Source: Bacteroides intestinalis DSM 17393 (GTDB lineage Bacteria > Bacteroidota > Bacteroidia > Bacteroidales > Bacteroidaceae). Taken from it: a stretch of 64,000 nucleotides of DNA. The DNA lies in the NCBI RefSeq assembly GCF_000172175.1, contig NZ_ABJL02000008.1, positions 1,550,001-1,614,000 of the forward strand, in the 5' to 3' direction. The position numbers and the translations under genes were made by a program. Below, in pieces: positions 1 through 9,387 of this stretch (positions within the stretch are counted from its first letter, which is position 1; each line of letters starts with the position of its first letter). The notes beneath the pieces are model-generated. The model searched no databases. It was given only the letters and a program-made list of their open reading frames with translations, and was not told the origin of the DNA.

Positions 1-134
1 GCATAAAAATGGATACACCTGCAGAGTACTTTCTCAAAAATCCATTGGGAAACCACCACATCTTAATACAGGGGAATTACGAAATACTGCTGGATGAATT
101 CCTGCAAGCTAACGGATGCAAAAGAGTTGAATAA
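1..134 (+). CDS. C-terminal fragment of a sugar isomerase-like protein (partial)
   Basis: The frame read from base 3 stays open to a TAA at 132-134 and gives the last 43 residues of a protein whose start is outside the window. The fragment contains GNHHILIQGNYE followed by a short amphipathic tail. A Gly-x-His-His segment close to the C-terminus fits the L-fucose/L-arabinose isomerase family, but the fragment is too short to be sure. The coding call rests on the open frame, its ordinary composition, and a hairpin that begins nine bases after the stop. The isomerase identity is an inference. Confidence 0.5.
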   Translation, partial: IKMDTPAEYFLKNPLGNHHILIQGNYEILLDEFLQANGCKRVE

Positions 135-142
135 TACTATTC

Positions 143-173
143 ATGCGAATCAGTTTCAACTACTGATTCGCAT
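143..173. terminator. Bidirectional hairpin terminator between converging genes
   Basis: An 11-bp perfect stem (143-153 pairing with 163-173) with a 9-base loop lies between the rightward partial gene and the leftward sensor kinase. Its right arm reaches the first base of the kinase stop codon. It probably ends transcription from both sides. Confidence 0.7.
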
Positions 174-2785
174 TATTCATTAAAATCGGGTACACGTACT
201 GTAAAGCGTGTACCTTTTCCTAATTCAGAAGATACGTTTATCTCCCCTCTGAAACGCTCTACAATGGTTTGGCAGATACTTAGTCCCAGACCAGCACCCT
301 GCGTAAAGCTATCCACTTTATAGAAACGCTCAAATATGCGTCGCTGGTTTTCTTCCGAAATACCGCTTCCGGTATCTTCTACAAAGAAAACGGTGTAGCC
401 TGGGTCTTCTGTCTGGAAACCGAAAGTGATAGAACCCTGAGTCGTGAACTTCTTGGCATTGTTAATGAAGTTATTGATTACCTGTTTCAGGCGGATAGAA
501 TCCGTTACTATGGATTTACTTTCTTCGGGCAATTTCATGACCAGCTCTACACCCGGAGGCATACTCAGACGCTGAGAATCATAGATCTGCTGCATTACAA
601 ACATAAGGTTGTATCCGGCAAAACGGAAGTCCATTGAACCGGACTCAATGCGAGACAGATCAAGAATGTCATTAATCAATGCCAACAATAAAGTACAGTT
701 CGTATTGATTGTATCTACAAACTGTTTTACTTCTTCAGGACTGAATGCATCAATATCTTTCAGTAAATCGGAGAAACCGACAATAGAATTCAATGGAGTA
801 CGAATTTCATGACTCATATTGGCCAAGAAAGCCGATTTCAGAGTATCAGCCTGCAAAGCTTTGTCACGGGCTGCAATCAATTCTTCTTCGGTAGTTTTAT
901 AGCGCTGTATACTTTGACAAACACCCAATACCATATAAGGCGCCTCAGAATCCAGACCGTTATAAGAGGCACTACGGAATTCCCACCATTCATATTTACC
1001 TTCTCCGCTACGCATACGGAAACTCATACGGGTATCCATTTCCTCACCTTTGAAAATGGCCGTGAAATGTCGGTGAGCCTCTTCCAAATCATCCGCATGG
1101 ATAAAAAGCTCCAATTCTTTCCGCAAGATAGTCTGCTTGCCGGGAAGACCGAAGTAATCAAGCAAAGCACCTGAAAAATGGAAACTATGCGTACGTATGT
1201 CATATTGCCAGGGATATACGGAACTTGCATCCACAGCCAGATTGAAGAAACGCTTATGCATTTCTTCCTCCGAAATATTGCGGCAACAAATAGCCATACC
1301 CGTCATCTTATTCTTGGAATAAATCGGTACAATCTCACCAGAAACAGGGAAATAAGTTCCTTTATGAACTTCCTGCATAAAAGCCTTCTCCGGAATAGGT
1401 ATTACACGACGCTCAGCTCTCACCTGTTTCAGTAAAGCCTGTAGAATATCCTCCCCATTCGAATAGATATGGAAAATGGAACCAGCCATCTGACCTTCGT
1501 AATAACGTGCCGTATGAGTATCAGGATCCAGTTCGAGCATCAACATCAAAGCACGATTAACAAAATGTATACGGAAATCCGTATCATACGTAATCAACCC
1601 GTCGCGAATAGAGCAGAAAATATTATCAAATTCATCACGTTGCTCCACCAAACGATTCTGTATCAGTAAACGTGTTTGAGCATGCATACGACGGCGTGAT
1701 TCATGACGATTCAAACGATAAAGCCAGATTACGAGGAAAACTAATGCACCTACAACAATAGAGTAGAACAACACGAACCAGATGCGGTAACGTTCCATCA
1801 AAGGTGCATTCATGATAACACCACTATCACTCACTTTATCCGCATTTACTCTGAAATATTCCAACTGCTTAAAGTCGTAAAGCAATTTGCCTGGAAGATC
1901 CGTAACTCCAACCACAGAAGGTGTGGCACCTTGCAAAACTTGCGCAGCACATTTACCTGCTGCACTGGCCCCTTCATAAGGCTCCATATCGTGCACACAG
2001 AATACTCCATTTGTCAAAGCCAGACTCTGTCCGGCAAAAACCGGTGCCTTAGAGTTTTTTCCGATAAAAGAGAGAAAAGGAGTCCATTTGGGAGCAATGA
2101 CAATACGGTTATATGCGTTATAATCATAACAGATGGAAGCAATAACAGGATTGGGAGCCTGTGCCTGCACATTCATTACTTTCAACTTATATTCAGGATG
2201 AAGCTGCTGATAATCAGGCCACGCACGTTCTAATTCAGCAACTCCTCTAAGTCCTAAAAGACTGCTATCTGAAACACAAACTACTTCTGTACGATTAGGG
2301 AATACACGACGTGCATTTTCAAGCAAATGTATGAAATCGATCTTAGATGTATACCCACAGACATTGGGTAACTTCGACATCAGTTTTTCATTAGGATATT
2401 TAATACCCGATACTACAACCGGTAATTTATAAGGCAGAGAATCCCCACAATGCATCAATGTATAGAAAGCCTCGTCACTGCTTGTTATAATAATATCCGT
2501 GTTTTTCTGACGTGCCCGTTCACAAATACGCCGCATAATGACACACTCAGATGCGAAAGTCCAGTAATCGGCATCCAGATATTCTGTTGTAACTTTCGCT
2601 TTTATACCTCCACGTGACAGACCATCACGCACTCCTTCCGTCAAACGTTCATTCCAGGGAGTACGATGAGTATATGACTGGATGAAAAGCACGTTGTATG
2701 TACGTTCTGCAGCATAAAGGTGTCCGGCAAATACAATGCAAGGAAACAGGCCTATCAGCATCACGAGGAGAATGCGTCTCTTCAT
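173..2785 (-). CDS. Membrane sensor histidine kinase with ABC-type periplasmic binding domain and PAS domains
   Basis: About 870 residues. The N-terminus is a signal anchor (MKRRILLVMLIGLF). It is followed by roughly 300 extracytoplasmic residues resembling ABC substrate-binding sensor domains, a membrane segment (about residues 330-355), two PAS-like domains, a HisKA box with the phosphoacceptor in NMSHEIRTPLN, and an ATPase domain with N, G1 (DTGSGIS) and G2 (GAGLGLSI) boxes. It should autophosphorylate after sensing an envelope ligand. There is no receiver domain and no regulator beside it, so the partner is elsewhere. A longer reading frame starts at 2836. I chose 2785 because a promoter box at 2834-2841 overlaps the longer start and because the signal peptide begins at this Met. 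The ligand is unknown. Confidence 0.85.
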   Translation of the reverse strand: MKRRILLVMLIGLFPCIVFAGHLYAAERTYNVLFIQSYTHRTPWNERLTEGVRDGLSRGGIKAKVTTEYLDADYWTFASECVIMRRICERARQKNTDIIITSSDEAFYTLMHCGDSLPYKLPVVVSGIKYPNEKLMSKLPNVCGYTSKIDFIHLLENARRVFPNRTEVVCVSDSSLLGLRGVAELERAWPDYQQLHPEYKLKVMNVQAQAPNPVIASICYDYNAYNRIVIAPKWTPFLSFIGKNSKAPVFAGQSLALTNGVFCVHDMEPYEGASAAGKCAAQVLQGATPSVVGVTDLPGKLLYDFKQLEYFRVNADKVSDSGVIMNAPLMERYRIWFVLFYSIVVGALVFLVIWLYRLNRHESRRRMHAQTRLLIQNRLVEQRDEFDNIFCSIRDGLITYDTDFRIHFVNRALMLMLELDPDTHTARYYEGQMAGSIFHIYSNGEDILQALLKQVRAERRVIPIPEKAFMQEVHKGTYFPVSGEIVPIYSKNKMTGMAICCRNISEEEMHKRFFNLAVDASSVYPWQYDIRTHSFHFSGALLDYFGLPGKQTILRKELELFIHADDLEEAHRHFTAIFKGEEMDTRMSFRMRSGEGKYEWWEFRSASYNGLDSEAPYMVLGVCQSIQRYKTTEEELIAARDKALQADTLKSAFLANMSHEIRTPLNSIVGFSDLLKDIDAFSPEEVKQFVDTINTNCTLLLALINDILDLSRIESGSMDFRFAGYNLMFVMQQIYDSQRLSMPPGVELVMKLPEESKSIVTDSIRLKQVINNFINNAKKFTTQGSITFGFQTEDPGYTVFFVEDTGSGISEENQRRIFERFYKVDSFTQGAGLGLSICQTIVERFRGEINVSSELGKGTRFTVRVPDFNE

Positions 2786-2833
2786 ATCTCGATTTCTTCT
2801 GTTTTTGAATAAATGTGCTAAGAATTTTCCTCG

Positions 2834-2841
2834 CAAATATA
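2834..2841 (-). promoter_or_regulatory. Bacteroides -7 promoter box for the sensor kinase
   Basis: Read on the minus strand the bases are TATATTTG, a match to TAnnTTTG. It lies about 50 bases before the kinase start at 2785 and decides that start, because the longer frame would begin inside it. No clear -33 element was seen. Confidence 0.55.
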
Positions 2842-2868
2842 CGGATTATATTGAAATACAGAATAGAA

Positions 2869-2907
2869 TGCACCTTTTCTTTTACCTTATGCAAAAGAAA
2901 AGGTGCA
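2869..2907. terminator. Terminator closing the permease operon
   Basis: A perfect 15-bp stem (2869-2883 with 2893-2907) and 9-base loop follow the last permease stop codon by 20 bases on the minus strand. The arm is rich in T and A. It separates the permease operon from the promoter of the downstream sensor kinase. Confidence 0.8.
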
Positions 2908-2926
2908 CATATAGAAGAAAAACTGA

Positions 2927-4240
2927 CTATTCGTTGTGTAAGGCATCCGCCGGTTTCACCCGCATCGCCTGTGCAGCAGGGAACCAGATACCGGCAATTA
3001 CCATCAAGGTCATAAGAAAGAAAGTGAATAATGAGACTAACACAAAGCGAAGTCCGGTAGCGTCAGCCTGTTCCGTCATTACAGCTTCCGCCATAACCAG
3101 ATTACCACAAATAATCAAAGCCGGAATAGCTGCCAGTATCAACAATAACAAACCTTCTCCCAACAATTGGGAACGTATCCTGGAACGACTGCTTCCCATC
3201 GCCATACGCAAAGCAATTTCACTACGGCGATGGCGGGTACGGAACCAGAAAGTCCCCATCAACCCGATAAAAACATTGAAGCTAAAGAATATAGCAATAA
3301 GCCGTGCACTGCGAATATACGGAGTAATCCCTTCGGATGCATCACGCTCCGCTTTCTGTTCATCATAGCTACGGACTTCAAACAGATAGAACGGTGCAAC
3401 CTGCAACCGTGAAGTCATTTCACGGGAGAAGCGGGTAGCAAAATCATTCGTATCAGCTTCGGGGCGCACGCGAATGGAAATAAAAGGAATAGCTTGCATT
3501 CTGTAAAACCAATTCGGAAGAGGGGTTAAAATGAAAGATTCATAGCGGGCATAATCATCTGTCTTCTGATGGTCGCATACGGCAGTCACCCGGTAACGGA
3601 GACTGCTACCTGTATAATAATCGAAAAATTCCTTCCCCAATACTCCGTTATGAGCGTGAAAAAGGCTGTCAGCCAGCTCTAATGTAATGACAGCTGGCAA
3701 TGGAGTGACAGCAGGATTCCACTCGGCTGAAGCAAATGACAGCGAAGAGCCGGAAGTACTTTCAAAGGCATTCATATCAGCAGAAAACATTCCTGTGCCT
3801 TCTTGTATTGGAATACGCATTACATCAAAGTATTCAGGAGATACATAACGAATATTAGCATCCTTCACACTTATGCTATCTGTGGTGTATCCCTGAAATA
3901 CAGTGTTTCGAGTATAAGCATCAGAACCAAGCCAGATACTGGCACTCTCCACATCCGGATTTTGTTTGATCCGGCGGAATACTTCCTCCATAGGCTTAAA
4001 CCAGAAATTTTGCAAACTATCTTCGGAAGAACAAAGTACCAACTGCATGGGGTTCGTGGAAATACTGACTTTATATACATGTTCCAAATCATACCCTTTA
4101 GGCTGACGTTCTGCATAAGCAAAAGCATAGAGCATATCAAGACAATACCATAACAATACGAAAACAATCAGAAGTTCTGCAAAGAGCCAACTGTTCGAAC
4201 GGCGCTGGTTCCAGATTTGGGTCAGGATAGACTTTATCAT
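2927..4240 (-). CDS. FtsX/MacB-type half-permease, class A (pair 7)
   Basis: 437 residues; last gene of the ATPase transcription unit. It has one N-terminal membrane segment (about 18-40), a large extracytoplasmic MacB-like domain, then three membrane segments (about 310-332, 355-378, 400-422). Class A signatures are the N-terminal WNQRRSNSWLFAE, the turn motif GLMGTFWFRTRHRRSEIALR after the second membrane segment, and the C-terminal ADALHNE. In this family such proteins do not transport solutes through a channel; they couple a cytoplasmic ATPase to movements of the periplasmic domain. It has no ATPase of its own. Twenty-seven bases separate it from its class B partner. Substrate unknown. 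Confidence 0.88.
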   Translation of the reverse strand: MIKSILTQIWNQRRSNSWLFAELLIVFVLLWYCLDMLYAFAYAERQPKGYDLEHVYKVSISTNPMQLVLCSSEDSLQNFWFKPMEEVFRRIKQNPDVESASIWLGSDAYTRNTVFQGYTTDSISVKDANIRYVSPEYFDVMRIPIQEGTGMFSADMNAFESTSGSSLSFASAEWNPAVTPLPAVITLELADSLFHAHNGVLGKEFFDYYTGSSLRYRVTAVCDHQKTDDYARYESFILTPLPNWFYRMQAIPFISIRVRPEADTNDFATRFSREMTSRLQVAPFYLFEVRSYDEQKAERDASEGITPYIRSARLIAIFFSFNVFIGLMGTFWFRTRHRRSEIALRMAMGSSRSRIRSQLLGEGLLLLILAAIPALIICGNLVMAEAVMTEQADATGLRFVLVSLFTFFLMTLMVIAGIWFPAAQAMRVKPADALHNE

Positions 4241-4267
4241 AATGGTTTCTCTTTAGTTTTTAAACAA

Positions 4268-5506
4268 TTATTCTCCACTGATAACTTCTGCTATCGGACG
4301 GCGAGTAGCATTCCATGCCGGAATAAATACGGACAGAAAATTAAAAAGCAGGCATACGCCCAATACCGTCAGAAATACGGTGGGTCGTAGGAAAAGCCAG
4401 ATACTTACCTCGAAGTTCGTATCGGTATATCCACCTGCGAGCATCCAATCTTTCCCCAACCATAACAGCAGGCATGAAAGCAGAAATCCCAGCAATGCAC
4501 CAATGAATGCCATCAGCAAGTTCTCAATTAGCAGCTGTGTCATCAAGGTCAGACGACTTGCACCATAAGCTTTACGCACCGCAAGTTCCGACAGACGACG
4601 AGACATTTGAGAGGAGATAAGTCCACTAACATTGATTGCCGGCACAATGAGTAGGATAAGCCCCAAAATGATACAGGTAGCCATAGGGTTAAGGAAATCA
4701 TCACGGAAGAACTGGCGCTCAGCATAGGTGCTCAAATCAGGAAGTACCAATTCATATTCGGTAAGTGATGCATTCAGACTATCCAGCGAACTCTCTATCT
4801 GTTGTTTCATTTCATTGGGACTGACATCTGGTTTACACAACACCATCGCTTCAAAACCACCACGTAATCCTTCACTCCCCCATGCAGGGTCTTTAGTATA
4901 GTAAGGCACCCACACCTCGCCATAAGCAAAGGTGAAAAGAGAACTTACATCTTCCGTAACCCCTACTACACGTTTGGGACGAAAATCAACAAAATAACTC
5001 TTGCCAATAGCTTCTTCAGCCGAACCGAAAGCTTCGCGTGCCAACCGCTCGGCAATGACTACAACATCTGCACAAGCATCAAACTCTTGTTGATCGAACG
5101 AACGACCTGCTACGAAACGAATATCATAAAGACGCCAGAAGTTCAGATCGACACGACGCTTCTGGCGGCGACTACCTTTCTCCGGTGAAACCCCACAATA
5201 CTCCATGGTGAAATAACTGGTATAAGTAACAAGTTCCGCACCAGGCAAATTTTCAAAAACACGGCTGGCAGCCTGATAAGACATACCCGTGTTCGCATTA
5301 CTATGATCTGCCTTACGATAACTATAGCCATAAGAAGAATAAACCATCCGATCACGATGCGATTCGGGACGAATATTGGCAGTCTGAATGTCATAAACCA
5401 TGTAGACTACCATAGCAAAAGCAATACTTACCGCCGTACCGATAATGGAAACGACGCTGAAAAACGGATTTTGTCGCAAAAGTGTAAATGCCTGTCTGAT
5501 TATCAT
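4268..5506 (-). CDS. FtsX/MacB-type half-permease, class B (pair 7)
   Basis: 412 residues, the same four-segment topology as its neighbours. Class B features: the N-terminus MIIRQAFTLLRQNPFF leads into a Gly/Ala-rich first membrane segment, a Pro-Glu-Ser-His-Arg stretch follows it, and the second membrane segment ends in VPAINVSGLISSQMSRRLSE with RKAYGAS. The conserved ENLLM follows. It starts 28 bases after the stop of pair 6 class A and precedes its class A partner, the fixed B-then-A order of the cluster. It presumably forms a heterodimer with the 2927-4240 product. Confidence 0.88.
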   Translation of the reverse strand: MIIRQAFTLLRQNPFFSVVSIIGTAVSIAFAMVVYMVYDIQTANIRPESHRDRMVYSSYGYSYRKADHSNANTGMSYQAASRVFENLPGAELVTYTSYFTMEYCGVSPEKGSRRQKRRVDLNFWRLYDIRFVAGRSFDQQEFDACADVVVIAERLAREAFGSAEEAIGKSYFVDFRPKRVVGVTEDVSSLFTFAYGEVWVPYYTKDPAWGSEGLRGGFEAMVLCKPDVSPNEMKQQIESSLDSLNASLTEYELVLPDLSTYAERQFFRDDFLNPMATCIILGLILLIVPAINVSGLISSQMSRRLSELAVRKAYGASRLTLMTQLLIENLLMAFIGALLGFLLSCLLLWLGKDWMLAGGYTDTNFEVSIWLFLRPTVFLTVLGVCLLFNFLSVFIPAWNATRRPIAEVISGE

Positions 5507-5533
5507 AGTTCTATTTTTTCTGATAAAACAATA

Positions 5534-6808
5534 CTATTCGTCATGAAGTGCCTCAGCAGGTTGTAACCGCATGGCCTTGTAAGCCGGATACCAAATGCCG
5601 ACAACAATCATCAATGCCATAAGCAACCACGTAAACACAGCCGCAATCAAGAAGCGCTCAAATGTAAACTGTATCTTGCTGATGTCTACCAACTCGGCAA
5701 TACCCACATTGAAAGCAATCAGCAGAGCAGGAACGGCAGCGACCGATAATAGCAACAACCCCTCACCCATCAGGCGTAAGAACACACCTCGACGACTGGA
5801 TCCCATTGCCATACGCAACGCCACTTCACGGCACCGGTGCTGTGTACGAAACCAGAAAGTACCGATAACCCCCAGAAATATATTCAGCATCAGGAAGAAG
5901 AGGATGCAAAGTTGTGTCTTCACCTCATTCACATCTTCAAGTTCCCGGACGTAGCGAATGTCACTGAAAGGAAGCGCATCAAGCAAGTAAACATTGCCTA
6001 CCCGATAAAGACGGTCCACATCCTCCATAAGCGCATCCACAAAGTCATGGTCCGCATCGGGTGAAACGCGCAGGCTGACCTGGGCATAACGCACATTGCC
6101 CAAATCATTGATAAGGGCATCCCTATTTAGATTATGACCGATAAATGCTCCACCCCACTCATTTGATGTTTCAAAATGAGAACTGCGCACAGGGGCGGCA
6201 ATGGCGGCAATACGCCGATGATAACCACGGTCGGGATAAGTCAAAGAAACTTCCTTGTTCAGCAAAGAACGGGCATCGGACATATTCAGTTGGGGATACC
6301 TGTCGGTGACATTGGAAGTAACAACTAAAGTTTGGTCGGAAATAGCAGCAGCGAGTTTATCCGGACCACCACCATCAACAGTGTGGTAACGAAAAACGCG
6401 ATAGAAATCCGGATCGGACCAAATCTGATGAGCAGTGACACAGATAGTATCCTGTAAATAAAAAAATGCTCCACTACTCCCCTCATTATATGGGTAACAA
6501 TTCTGTGAAACAGTAACCCCCTCCACGCCGGGACGGTGACGTAAACGTTCAGCAATCTCAAGCAGGGCATCCACATCGTCTTCGGCTGTAAAAGCCGGAT
6601 TATATAATGCAGATTTGGGAGGCAGGCTATTAAAAGACAAATTGTAGCAATGCTCTGTATCGAACCCCATCGGAGTATGATAAACACGTGCAGTAACCGT
6701 AACCCAGTCAACGATATACCACAACACAGCGAAAACCAACAATAACTCCACAAGCAGGAAAAGGTTGCTCCGCCATTCATTCTTTATTTGTGTTAGCAGG
6801 TTCTTCAT
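5534..6808 (-). CDS. FtsX/MacB-type half-permease, class A (pair 6)
   Basis: 424 residues. Begins MKNLLTQIKNEWRSN and has the class A turn motif GVIGTFWFRTQHRCREVALR and the tail AEALHDE. Its start lies two bases after the stop of the upstream class B gene, so the two are almost certainly translationally coupled. The long domain between the first two membrane segments differs strongly from the other class A members, while the C-terminal membrane region is conserved. This suggests that the extracytoplasmic domain has diversified after duplication. Confidence 0.88.
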   Translation of the reverse strand: MKNLLTQIKNEWRSNLFLLVELLLVFAVLWYIVDWVTVTARVYHTPMGFDTEHCYNLSFNSLPPKSALYNPAFTAEDDVDALLEIAERLRHRPGVEGVTVSQNCYPYNEGSSGAFFYLQDTICVTAHQIWSDPDFYRVFRYHTVDGGGPDKLAAAISDQTLVVTSNVTDRYPQLNMSDARSLLNKEVSLTYPDRGYHRRIAAIAAPVRSSHFETSNEWGGAFIGHNLNRDALINDLGNVRYAQVSLRVSPDADHDFVDALMEDVDRLYRVGNVYLLDALPFSDIRYVRELEDVNEVKTQLCILFFLMLNIFLGVIGTFWFRTQHRCREVALRMAMGSSRRGVFLRLMGEGLLLLSVAAVPALLIAFNVGIAELVDISKIQFTFERFLIAAVFTWLLMALMIVVGIWYPAYKAMRLQPAEALHDE

Positions 6809-6810
6809 AT

Positions 6811-8091
6811 CTATCTTTGATTAATAGCATCAGTAATATTCATCCGGGAAGCACGCCATGCAGGAATACCTGCGGAAAGTATGTTCATCAGGAGACAGAA
6901 TGCAAATGCTGCAATAAATGCCCACGGTGACAGCAACATTCCCGGTGTCAATGCAGTCTCACCACTCAGAGAAGCATTCATCGAATTGCTGAAAAGAAAA
7001 CCGTTCAGCGCAAAAGCAGCAACGTAGCTTAAAGCCAAACCAACGATACCTGCCAGCAACGTCAACACCAGATTCTCGAAAAAGACTTGCCGCATCAATT
7101 CACCGCCCGTAGCACCGAAAGCCTTGCGTACCCCAATTTCAGCCATACGGCGACGCATACGCGAAAGGGTCATGCCGGACAGGTTAACCGCCGGAACAAG
7201 AAGTAATATGATGACAACAATAGCATAGCGCAACATCACTCCCGGGACATCAGGTTCTGCATACCAGCGGCGATAAAGATAAGCCAGTTGCGTATCGGGC
7301 TGACCGCGATAAAAGACTTCTACATCCTGCAACCCGTCATTATACTTTTTGCGGAGCAGCTCAGTTTCCTCACGAATGGCATCGAAGTCCGCAGACGAGC
7401 GTGCAAGGATAATAGCATGCATAGGCCCCATCGTGTCATTCTGCCAGGACATAGCTTCTGCGCCCGCAGCAGTATAAGGCACCCATATCTGTGCATAAGC
7501 AGCCGTAGCAAGCATAGAGACATCAGCAACCACTCCGGCAACGGTATAATCAACATAATCCAGTTGCACTGTATGTCCCACAGCATCCGTAGTGCCAAAC
7601 AGCCTGCGGGCTGTAGTAGCATCCAGCACCGCACGCGTTAATCCGGCATCACAGTCAGCCTTGGTAAATGCCTCGCCACTCAGAAAATGAAAACTGAAAA
7701 TTGTCCAGAATGCTTCGTCGGTTTGCACCATATCCGCCGTCGCTTTCGATCTGGAAGGAACAGAAGCACGAACTCTATAGACACCACTGGCTAACGTTAC
7801 AGCTTCGGGCATACTCAATGCACGGAAACACTCTCTCCCAGTACGCACGGACATGGAAGCATTGGCGGACTCATTGTCTGAATTTCCTTTTTGCTTTACA
7901 GACATATAAGGGACATAAAGTGTACGCGAGCGATTCACTTCAGGTTCACAATCCACGAGTCGCACTTGGAAAGTAATAACAAGCACCATAATCATGCAGA
8001 TTGCCATTGCCGTACCTAATATGGACACCCAGGTAATGATTGGGTTCTCGCGCAAATGGTAAAATGCCTGAAGAAAGTAGAGTCGTATCAT
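6811..8091 (-). CDS. FtsX/MacB-type half-permease, class B (pair 6)
   Basis: 426 residues. Class B marks: an LRENPIITWVSILGTA start, CEPEVNRSR just after the first membrane segment, and VPAVNLSGMTLSRMRRRMAE followed by RKAFGATGG and ENLVLTL. The tail ITDAINQR is typical of class B. Of the class B genes here, its N-terminal third looks most like the one at 12648-13925, which suggests duplication within this transcription unit. It is 24 bases from the upstream gene. Confidence 0.88.
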   Translation of the reverse strand: MIRLYFLQAFYHLRENPIITWVSILGTAMAICMIMVLVITFQVRLVDCEPEVNRSRTLYVPYMSVKQKGNSDNESANASMSVRTGRECFRALSMPEAVTLASGVYRVRASVPSRSKATADMVQTDEAFWTIFSFHFLSGEAFTKADCDAGLTRAVLDATTARRLFGTTDAVGHTVQLDYVDYTVAGVVADVSMLATAAYAQIWVPYTAAGAEAMSWQNDTMGPMHAIILARSSADFDAIREETELLRKKYNDGLQDVEVFYRGQPDTQLAYLYRRWYAEPDVPGVMLRYAIVVIILLLVPAVNLSGMTLSRMRRRMAEIGVRKAFGATGGELMRQVFFENLVLTLLAGIVGLALSYVAAFALNGFLFSNSMNASLSGETALTPGMLLSPWAFIAAFAFCLLMNILSAGIPAWRASRMNITDAINQR

Positions 8092-8115
8092 AATATTTCG
8101 TTTTATCTTAAAAAC

Positions 8116-9354
8116 TTATTCGTCATGCAAGGCTTCAGCCGGCTGTACCTTCATTGCCTTACGTGCCGGAATACCGATACCAATGGCAATCATCAACGCC
8201 ATCAATACAAAACTAATACCCGCACAGAGTAATAATCTATCCCATTCCAGCGTTGTACCGTTACGCCATGAATTCAGTTCCAGATGCGCCAGGTTCCAGT
8301 CAATGACCAGTGCAATAGGTGTAACAACCGCCAGCAGCAACAAGCCTTCACTGAGTAATCGGCGGAAAATAGCACCGTCTGTTGCCCCATGTGCTTTATG
8401 CAATGCAATCTCCGAACGGCGTTGCTGCGTACGGAACCAGAATGTTCCAAGCAGTCCAAGGAAGATATTCAGCAGCAGAAATCCCATACCCATCACATAG
8501 TTACGGATATCATTGGTCCATGCCTGCTGGAAGTTGCGGCGTATATCGTGGAACGAGCGAATCTCCGAGATAAAGAGGTTGCCTATACGGAACTGGCTTT
8601 CACTGTCCTCCTTCAATTTTGTAATAAAATTATTATCCTGCCCTTCGCGGACGCGGACACAGAGTTCCAGACCTACATAATAGAAAGATTGTTTGGCCAG
8701 GAAACAATACGAAGAACGAGCCTGGTCGTAGTCATGATAGCGTACATTCTGCAAGGCTGCTCCCAGTTGATACGTCTTGGTCGTGTCACCGAAAAGTTGG
8801 AAACGTTTGCCTACAAACTCCGTCAACTTATGGTCGTACTTTCTATAAAGATTATCAGAAGCCAGAAATTCACCGCGTTCCAGCATCTCCGCCAATTGTT
8901 CGGGCGTTTCCCCCCGTGTACCCTGATAGCGGAAGACACGCACAAAGTCCGGAGTAACCATTCTACGGATAGTCCATTCGGGTGACTGAAGCGTATCATA
9001 ACGCACCTCCCCGCTACTATTGCTTCCATTATAAGGATACGAATTTTGCGAAAGGCTGACAGCCTCCACCTCCGGACGGCGACGTAAGCGCTCTACCAAT
9101 TCAGCAATATCCGCATGTGTGTCGTCCCTACTCTTATCAGGCATATAATCTGGACTCTTGGGTGTCAGTTCTCCCAATTCAATGAGATAGCAGTGCTCTA
9201 TGTTGAAGCCTCGCGGTTCCAGGTAAGTGGCAGCACGGGTATAGAGGTAGTCCACCACATACCACATCACTACGCTCACCACCAGCAACTCCAACGCCAA
9301 CCATAGGTTTGAGAGCCATTCATTCTTTATCTGTGTAAGAAGTTTCTTAGTCAT
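8116..9354 (-). CDS. FtsX/MacB-type half-permease, class A (pair 5)
   Basis: 412 residues. It starts MTKKLLTQIKNEWLSN, nearly the same as pair 6 class A, and has GLLGTFWFRTQQRRSEIALH and the tail AEALHDE. Four membrane segments flank a roughly 230-residue extracytoplasmic domain. Within the membrane coupling motif it reads HKAHGAT where most class A members read RMAMGS, a local departure from its paralogues. It follows its class B partner by 33 bases. Confidence 0.88.
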   Translation of the reverse strand: MTKKLLTQIKNEWLSNLWLALELLVVSVVMWYVVDYLYTRAATYLEPRGFNIEHCYLIELGELTPKSPDYMPDKSRDDTHADIAELVERLRRRPEVEAVSLSQNSYPYNGSNSSGEVRYDTLQSPEWTIRRMVTPDFVRVFRYQGTRGETPEQLAEMLERGEFLASDNLYRKYDHKLTEFVGKRFQLFGDTTKTYQLGAALQNVRYHDYDQARSSYCFLAKQSFYYVGLELCVRVREGQDNNFITKLKEDSESQFRIGNLFISEIRSFHDIRRNFQQAWTNDIRNYVMGMGFLLLNIFLGLLGTFWFRTQQRRSEIALHKAHGATDGAIFRRLLSEGLLLLAVVTPIALVIDWNLAHLELNSWRNGTTLEWDRLLLCAGISFVLMALMIAIGIGIPARKAMKVQPAEALHDE

Positions 9355-9387
9355 TTCTTTCAGTAATTAATGTTTAGTGATAAGTGA